A stretch of DNA of 64,000 nt from Laburnicola sp. R22_1 (Eukaryota > Ascomycota > Dothideomycetes > Pleosporales > Didymosphaeriaceae): positions 1,426,001-1,490,000 of the forward strand of contig JACONQ010000010.1 of NCBI GenBank assembly GCA_014281115.1. The letters are read 5' to 3'. Within the stretch, counting starts at the first letter, position 1. Each line of letters begins with the position of its first letter. The translations under genes and the position numbers were made by a program. Below the pieces are notes generated by a model. It had not been told where the DNA came from, searched no databases, and saw nothing but the letters and a program-made list of their open reading frames with translations. Positions 57,967-64,000 of the stretch are shown here, piece after piece.

Positions 57967-59470
57967 ATGCATCGGTAAGCCTCTCTGAATCACGCATTTT
58001 GCTGAGGCATCTGCTAACCGCACTGCCCCTTCAGAACATACTCCATGCGCCAGTCGCGCGCTCCTACGGCGTCGCAGATTCAGAATCCGCCGCCTCCGGC
58101 TTCGTCCACGAAGGCTGGCCGTTTCTTTGGAAAAGCGAACCTTGGTATGTCAAACGCATCGCCTGCTCACTTTTACCTATCCGGACCCATCCGCACTGCC
58201 TCAGCGCAAGCCTTTGTACCCCCACCGGCTCCAAACGCGATTCATACCTCGAGTTCTCCAATGCGATCGCGAGATAGACTTTACTTGGGGGAAACGTCGC
58301 GATTACTAGCCCCTTCACTGAGGAGCTGCGGCTAACAAAGTAATCTTTTCAGGACACACATTCCGCCACAAGTCTGCAGGCGCTTTCGCGCCCGACCTCG
58401 CGAAGAAGTTGTCACAACTGGTGAAGATGGAGAAGAATGTAATGCGCAGTATGGAACTGGTCAGCAGAGAGCGCATGGAAGTTGCTGTAAGCTTGGACAG
58501 TTTGCGACGTCAGTGTTCGAAATAGGCTAACACTCGCGGCAGCAACAATTGTCCATCTGGGGTGAGGCCTGCGATGATGATGTTTCCGACGTGACGGACA
58601 AACTGGGCGTCTTAATTTACGAAATCGGCGAGCTCGAGGACCAATACGTCGACCGGTACGACCAGTACCGTGTCACTATTAAGAGTATCCGCAATATCGA
58701 GGCATCCGTGCAGCCTAGCCGTGACCGTGAGTAACGACACCTTTCCAGCTATAGAAACAGTACTGACTTTAGGTCAGGCAAGCAGAAGATTACCGATCAG
58801 ATTGCCCAGCTCAAGTACAAGGAGCCCAACTCGCCTAAGATCGTCGTTCTCGAGCAGGAGCTTGTGCGCGCCGAGGCTGAGTCCTTGGTTGCTGAAGCTC
58901 AGCTTTCAAACATCACCCGCGAGAAGCTCAAGGCAGCATTCACATACCAATTCGATGCAATGCGTGAACATTGCGAAAAGCTGGCTATCGTTGCCGGGTT
59001 CGGAAAGCACCTCCTTGAGCTCATCGACGATTCCCCTGTCACTCCTGGAGAGACCAGGAACGCATATGATGGTTACGAGGCCAGCAAGGCGTACGTTTGC
59101 GTGATTCGATCACACGTGCTCAGTAGCTAACATGGTATACAGTATCATTCAAGACTGCGAAGATGCCCTCACCAACTGGGTTCAGCAAAACGCCGCCGTC
59201 AGCTCCAAACTCTCCACTCGTGCCCGCACACTCTCGCAACGCCGCAAGAACGCGACTCGTCGCGACGGTGAAGGAATCGACCTTTCCCACCAGGATCAGC
59301 CCCTCGAGAGGGAGTCGGGTCTCTGGATCCCGGCGTCGGAGCATCAGCATCAAGAGCACCACCATCAAGGTAACGGCTATGAAGATGAGGAAGAAGAAGA
59401 GCTCGATGCCCCATCCACCGTTGCTACCGAGACTCGAGGCCGAGAGGAAGAGAGGCCGGTCGCCGCTTAA
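57967..59470 (+). CDS. pil1: eisosome core protein Pil1/Lsp1 (BAR domain)
   Basis: Six exons (57967-57974, 58035-58144, 58353-58486, 58543-58726, 58778-59090, 59143-59470) encode 358 residues. The first coding exon is only 8 nt. Very strong landmarks are MHRTYSMRQSRAPTASQIQN, LAKKLSQLVKMEKNVMRSME, LSIWGEACDDDVSDVTDKLG and KITDQIAQLKYKEPNSPK. These belong to the Pil1 BAR-fold family, whose dimers coat plasma-membrane furrows (eisosomes) and bind PI(4,5)P2. The basic, Ser/Thr-rich N-terminus is where Pil1 is membrane-binding and phosphorylated. The acidic His/Glu-rich C-terminal tail (HQHQEHHHQ, DEEEEE) is variable in the family. Confident call. Confidence 0.93.
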
Positions 59471-60072
59471 GTGCTGGAGGATATGGACTGCAGCGCTTCA
59501 TTCGTCTGATGATATGACTCCACGATGTATACCCCATATGGAGCGATGAAGGAGTGCCGTTGCGGCCAGGTAAAGGCTTATCAGGAATTGGCTCCATCTG
59601 CTTTCAGATGACGGGTTTTCTTACTTCTACAGGACAGTTTGACTGGGCATATGTATAGTCTGGTTGCTTTTGATGCCTTACGATTGGATGCTGGGATAAA
59701 GGGCCTACGTATCTGGGGAAGCTTGGGCTGCACGTAATAGGTTACGAAATTAATACTTTCTGTTTATTACCGTATTTAATCGTATGGTGATGTTTGACGA
59801 AGTTTTGTCTGCCGTACTAATTTGACAGTCGTATCTGCTCGGACAGTGTATATGGCTGATGTAAAGCCCAGCTCGTCCATCGCGAGTTAAAAGATTCATT
59901 ACGACGTTATTTGAGAACGGGGACGGTGTTGCCTAAGCTGTGGGGCGCCTGCACATCTTTTTACACGATAGGTTGCACGGGGAACAACAACACCACACAC
60001 TGTCAACAAGCCGAGAACACGAACAGTCGTCTTCCACGCACATACAACCATACCATACTGCCTACCGTTCCC
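59471..60072. other. intergenic, nothing recognised
   Basis: This is the A/T-richer 3' flank of pil1 and the leader of the SMP-30-like gene on the same strand. No further gene is evident. Confidence 0.45.
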
Positions 60073-61224
60073 ATGAGTGGCGTGAAGAAATACGAGATCA
60101 CCGAGGTACGTGAGAGGAGTCGCGGGCGTGGAGGGAGGGGTAGCTTTCTGCCCCGCCGCCCATGACATCGCCAACTGTTATGCTTCGTCTTGCCTTCAGC
60201 AAACCCAATTGCGACGCTTCGGTTCCCCTAATCCTTAGCAAAGTTGAAGCTAACGACCATCTCGCAGCCGTGGATCAAAATCCATTGCGCGCTGGGTGAA
60301 GCGCCCTTCTGGGAAGAGAGTACAAACACCCTCCGCTTCGTCGACATCGAAAAGCAACAACTCCACCACGTCTCACTCTCCTCCGGCCCCTCCTCCCACA
60401 AAATCGTCAAGCAGCACGACATCTCGATAGGCTGCACAGCCGACATCGAAGGCAACGACACCGAGTTCATCTTCGGCGGCAAGTACGGCTATGGCATCTG
60501 CAACCGCTCGACGGGCGAGTACCGCTGGATCAAAAAAGTATGGTCAGACGAAGAGATGCAAGCGGGCAAGCCGGAAAAATTCCGCGGCAACGACGGCGCT
60601 GTCGATTCTGCAGGCCGGTTCTGGGCGGGCTTCATGTTCGATCCCATGGTTGCGGAGATGAATAGCGAGGGTGCTGTGTTTCGACTCCATCCGGACGGGA
60701 CGCTGGATCGGCCTCTGGATAAGATTAAGGTTCCGAATGGGACGACGTGGAACAGGGAGGATGATACTATGTTCTTCGCTGATAGTCTTGACAAGACTAT
60801 CTATCAGTTCGATTACGATGCAAAGACGGGTAGGGTTGGGAATAAGCGCCCGTTCTTTGTTATGCCGGAGGATCAGCGGTATGGAGGGCATGCGTTGCCG
60901 GATGGGCATTGTATTGATGAGGAGGGGTACATGTGGACGGCGGTGTACGGGGGGTGGCGCGTTCTGCGTATCTCGCCTCAGGGGGAGGTCGTGGCGGAGA
61001 TCAAGGTGCCGACGAGTCGGCCTACTTGTCCGTGTTTCTGCGGCGAGGACTTGGTTGTCACGAGTGCTGGGGGCAATGCTGGGGAGGGTGGTGAACCTGT
61101 TGATGAGTTTGCAGGCTGTGTGTTCAAGATTAACGTTGGTGTGAAGGGGTTGAAGAGGTTCCGGTTTAAGGGTGGTGCTGCTGTTGAGGGGGGGAAGGTC
61201 GATGGCAAGGTTGTTGGGGAGTGA
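60073..61224 (+). CDS. SMP-30/gluconolactonase (regucalcin)-like enzyme
   Basis: Two exons (60073-60105 and 60268-61224; 162-bp intron) give 329 residues. It has the six-bladed propeller of the SMP-30/gluconolactonase/LRE family. The metal-ligand glutamate is at 22 (LGEAPFWEE). Further signatures are GNDGAVDSAGRFWAG, VPNGTTWN and FFADSLDKTIYQFDYD, supplying the Asn/Asn/Asp ligands, and GHALPDGHCIDEEGYMW. Members hydrolyse sugar lactones using one divalent metal ion. The lactone used here is unknown. There is no signal peptide, so it is probably cytosolic. It is convergent with the antiporter gene, 221 bp apart. Confidence 0.88.
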
Positions 61225-61445
61225 TTGGGCTCCTTTATCAAAGAAGAGAAGGTTGGTGGGGTAGTTCCCTTGAGTTGAGAGATTCGAGCATCTCTACATG
61301 CTGGTATGCTCTACCCTACAAACCTCACAACAATGTCACAATGGAAATATTTCTGTCCTTCACAGCCTTTAAGTGAAGCATTCTTCACATACATACAACC
61401 CACCCACAATCCTTTCAACACCTAAATCACTCATTATGTTACCCC

Positions 61446-64000
61446 TCACCTCCCAGCCTTAACAACAAGTACACTAGCCCCCACCCTCCCCTCCCACACC
61501 CTCTCCGCCAACACCCCCAACGTCCCCGCCGCAGCCTCCGCCCCCGAAGCCCCACCCACACCACCAGCCACAGGCCTAATCTCATCGTCTTCCCCCGCAC
61601 CAGCCACCGCACCCACCAGCAAACTATTCCTCCCAATATTCCTCCCCAAAACAACAAGATCCCCCGCGTTCTTCGGATTCTGCCCCACCTCGCTAGCAGC
61701 GCGGGCGACGGCGTCGTGCAGCGGATGCGTCGAAGTGACGGTTTCAAAGACGACGCGGGAGGCGAGTTCAGCGGAGAGGGAAGCCCGCAGCGAGGCGAAG
61801 AATGTGGCGTCTTGTTCGTGCGGGGGAGGAGATTCTGTCGTCTTCGCCGTGGTCGTCGTAGTAGTAGTGACAATTTGGGCTTCAGGTTTTGCAGCTGTGG
61901 CCGTCGAGGAAGTTGACGAGGGCGAGGATTCGGTGCCAAGGAACACGGTGGGGACGTCGAAGCGGACGAGTGTGGCGGTGACTTCTGGGTTTTCAGCGAG
62001 CTGGAGGACGAGGCGGAGGGCAGTACGGTCGTCGTCCCCGCCGAAGAAGGGGAGGAAGATGTGATGGCTGCGGTCTGCGATGGGGGCTGTGACCGTCTTG
62101 GAGCGGGTGCTGTGGAGGCTGATGGCGCTGTAGGTGCGGGTAAGCTTGCCGCGCTCTTTTTTGTCCTTGTTCTTGCTGCCGCCGAAGTTCTTGTTTATGA
62201 GAACGGCGACCGATGCGGATGAGTGTTCCAAGGTCTCGTTGACAAACGACGTGTATGAGGGGGCCGCGAGCTTGTTCTTCGTGCCTTTGTCTTCGATGAC
62301 GGCTTGCTCGGACATGCCTCCTGTTTCGCTCCATGGAAGTAGAAGAAAGTCCGACTCGGATGCACGCGCGCTGAGCGTGTCGGCAAACGAAGACTCGGGC
62401 ACAACGAGAACTTCGCCGCTTACTGCGAGGTTGTGCAACCGCCCAAATGTACGAAAGATGTTTACCACAGGGTCGTGAGCAGTGTAGGAATCGACTTCGG
62501 TAACGGCCATGACAGAGGAGCCACGATCCGTCAGGTTGAGCAGGCGTAGCCCATATGCTTCAACTGGTCTCTTTACCTGCTCTTCCAATGCCTCTCCAGC
62601 TTCTTTGCTCACGCTAGCATTTCGTTCGGCCTTTGGGTGCGATATCGAATTTGTCTGCGATGATCCACCGAAGAGTGACGCGAAAGCGAGCAGATTCGGC
62701 ATACTGTCCAAACGCAGATAGACAGTAAGATGCTGGATCTTCTTCGAAGATACTTTGTCGTAGTGCATGGCGTCAACTACACTGTCGGTGCCATCGAGAG
62801 GTTTGCCGGAATCCCAGTCGATCTCACCACGCCTAAAGGCTTCCACCTTTTTCTGATACCAAAGCGGATAAAAATACATCGTCAACGGGGATGATAAAAA
62901 AGTTGTGACAAGAGCCATGACAACGAATATGGTGAAGGTTCGGGTACTGAGGATCTTGGCTTGGAGACCAATGTTCTGTTGTTATCAGCTTCGGATAGTA
63001 GATCACCAGGGCAAATACTTACCAAGACAATCAGCTCAACCAGACCCTTACAACTCATCAGGGATCCAATAGCAAAACATTCGCGCCAAAGCATCCCGGT
63101 CCATCGAGCTGCTATGGAAGCGCCGATGAACTTGGAGAAGAAAGCCACCGCAATAACTCCGATAACGTACGCCCAGACCATGCCACTGTCCAACAGACTG
63201 ATATTGGTGCTAAGTCCCGAGAGCGTAAAGTATAGGGGGAGGAAGAGAGCTCCAACCAGATCCTCAATCTTCTCGGCGACCTTGATGGCAAAACCGCCCT
63301 CGTGCGGGCAGATGAGGCCGGCCAGGAATGCTCCGAAAATTGCGTGCACACCGATGATGCCAGTGAAGAAGGAGCATGCTAGACATAGCAACAGCGTGAG
63401 TGCAATCATGCCCTGGCTAGGCTCATCCTGCAGCGCACGATTTCTTCGTAGGACCCAGATGAAGGCCGGCCGAACAAGGCAGGCCAGAAAAAGACAAAAC
63501 CCAACGGAAACTAGTAAGATGTACAAAGCCGTCAAACCCGCGCCAGAGTTGACTAGGGCGACGCAGAGTGCGAGCAGGATCCAACCTAGTAGCCGCATTA
63601 GTTTCGGGAGCACAAGTGCTACAGGGGCCCAACCTACCAACAACGTCGTTTCCTACACCTGCAGACAAGACGATGACGCCCACGGGCGTGTCGAGTAGCT
63701 TCAACTCGGTCAAGATACGACAGAGCACGGGGAAGGCCTCGATGCGTTAGCGCACTCCTGATCTCGGTGACCACAAGCATACTTACAGTGATTGCCATGG
63801 CCACACCAATGAAGAGCATGTATACGGGAAAGTCTATGGGCACGAGTCCTTCCTCGGTTCTGAATTGATTGAAAAGCCCTACAGAGATGGCGCATCCCAG
63901 ACCGAAAGGAATAGCCATGCTGATTATGCCCACATTGAGCGCCACTTTCCAATTGCTAGCCAGAAAGCGCAGATCCACTTCGAGCCCGATGATGAACAGG
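61446..64000 (-). CDS. kha1: K+/H+ antiporter KHA1-like (CPA2), 5' end outside window
   Basis: Exons seen are 63787-64000 (continuing beyond the window), 63638-63737, 63023-63585 and 61446-62975, with introns of 49, 52 and 47 bp. The membrane part shows CPA2 signatures: [29 protein letters not shown] joined to [20 protein letters not shown] (the ion-binding ND pair), [16 protein letters not shown] and [14 protein letters not shown]. It is followed by a long cytosolic tail with two USP-like segments ([35 protein letters not shown]). Yeast Kha1 is a Golgi-type K+/H+ exchanger involved in ion and pH balance. The N-terminal helices lie to the right of this window, so it is a partial gene. Confidence 0.9.

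Noticed and set aside
1..64000. tRNA, rRNA or telomere repeats, viral insertions, biosynthetic gene clusters
   Set aside because: I scanned for B-box-like GGTTCGANTCC, TTAGGG arrays, polymerase/capsid motifs and PKS/NRPS/terpene enzymes and saw none. This is a by-eye negative only.

Overview
The window is nuclear DNA of a filamentous ascomycete (Pezizomycotina, most likely a Dothideomycete). The evidence is short introns of about 43-210 bp, mostly 47-70 bp, with GT(A/G)(A/T/C)G donors and CTRAY branch points; fungus-specific protein families (Zn2Cys6 factor, Pil1 eisosome protein, HET-domain remnant); and A/T-rich patches and TAA nonsense codons of the kind left by repeat-induced point mutation (RIP). 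All exon models were built by hand from reading frame and splice motifs. No database search was run, and family names come from recognised motifs.

Layout. 1-2.8 kb is a gene-free left end with an A/T-rich island and a 223-bp inverted-repeat element. 2.8-25 kb is ordinary gene space: an ABHD12-type serine hydrolase, an HSL-type esterase, a leucine-rich protein, a poorly defined Ser-rich protein, a membrane EGF-like glycoprotein, COP9 signalosome subunit 1, a Zn2Cys6 factor with an extra Cys/His region, and a C2H2 factor. 25-32 kb is gene-poor, with minisatellites, a frame-broken coding relic, a HET-domain fragment and a 103-109 bp tandem array. 32-44.7 kb is gene-rich: a repeat-containing membrane protein, a GH36 (raffinose synthase/Sip1-like) enzyme, adjacent mitochondrial tyrosyl- and aspartyl-tRNA synthetases, and a 3-hydroxyisobutyrate-dehydrogenase-like oxidoreductase. 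44.7-54.7 kb is repeat-rich: two dispersed repeat copies, an inverted-repeat element, one weak orphan gene, and a complete but inactivated Tc1/mariner DNA transposon with TA target duplication. 54.8-64 kb is gene-rich again: a conserved unknown protein, the mitochondrial outer-membrane sorting protein Sam37/metaxin, eisosome protein Pil1, an SMP-30/gluconolactonase-type enzyme and the 3' part of a KHA1-type K+/H+ antiporter that runs off the window.

The genes do not form an evident pathway cluster. The one loose theme is mitochondrial (two organellar tRNA synthetases, Sam37). Two divergent gene pairs share about 208-bp intergenic promoters (36.7-36.9 kb and 55.8-56.0 kb). I see no defence system, CRISPR array, secondary-metabolite cluster or viral insert. 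The most unusual items are the RIP-type transposon with its paired repeats, the tandem-repeat/HET-remnant/repeat-protein neighbourhood at 30.5-33.2 kb, and several gene models where the frame needs a non-standard explanation (GC-AG intron, 43-bp intron, in-frame TGA).
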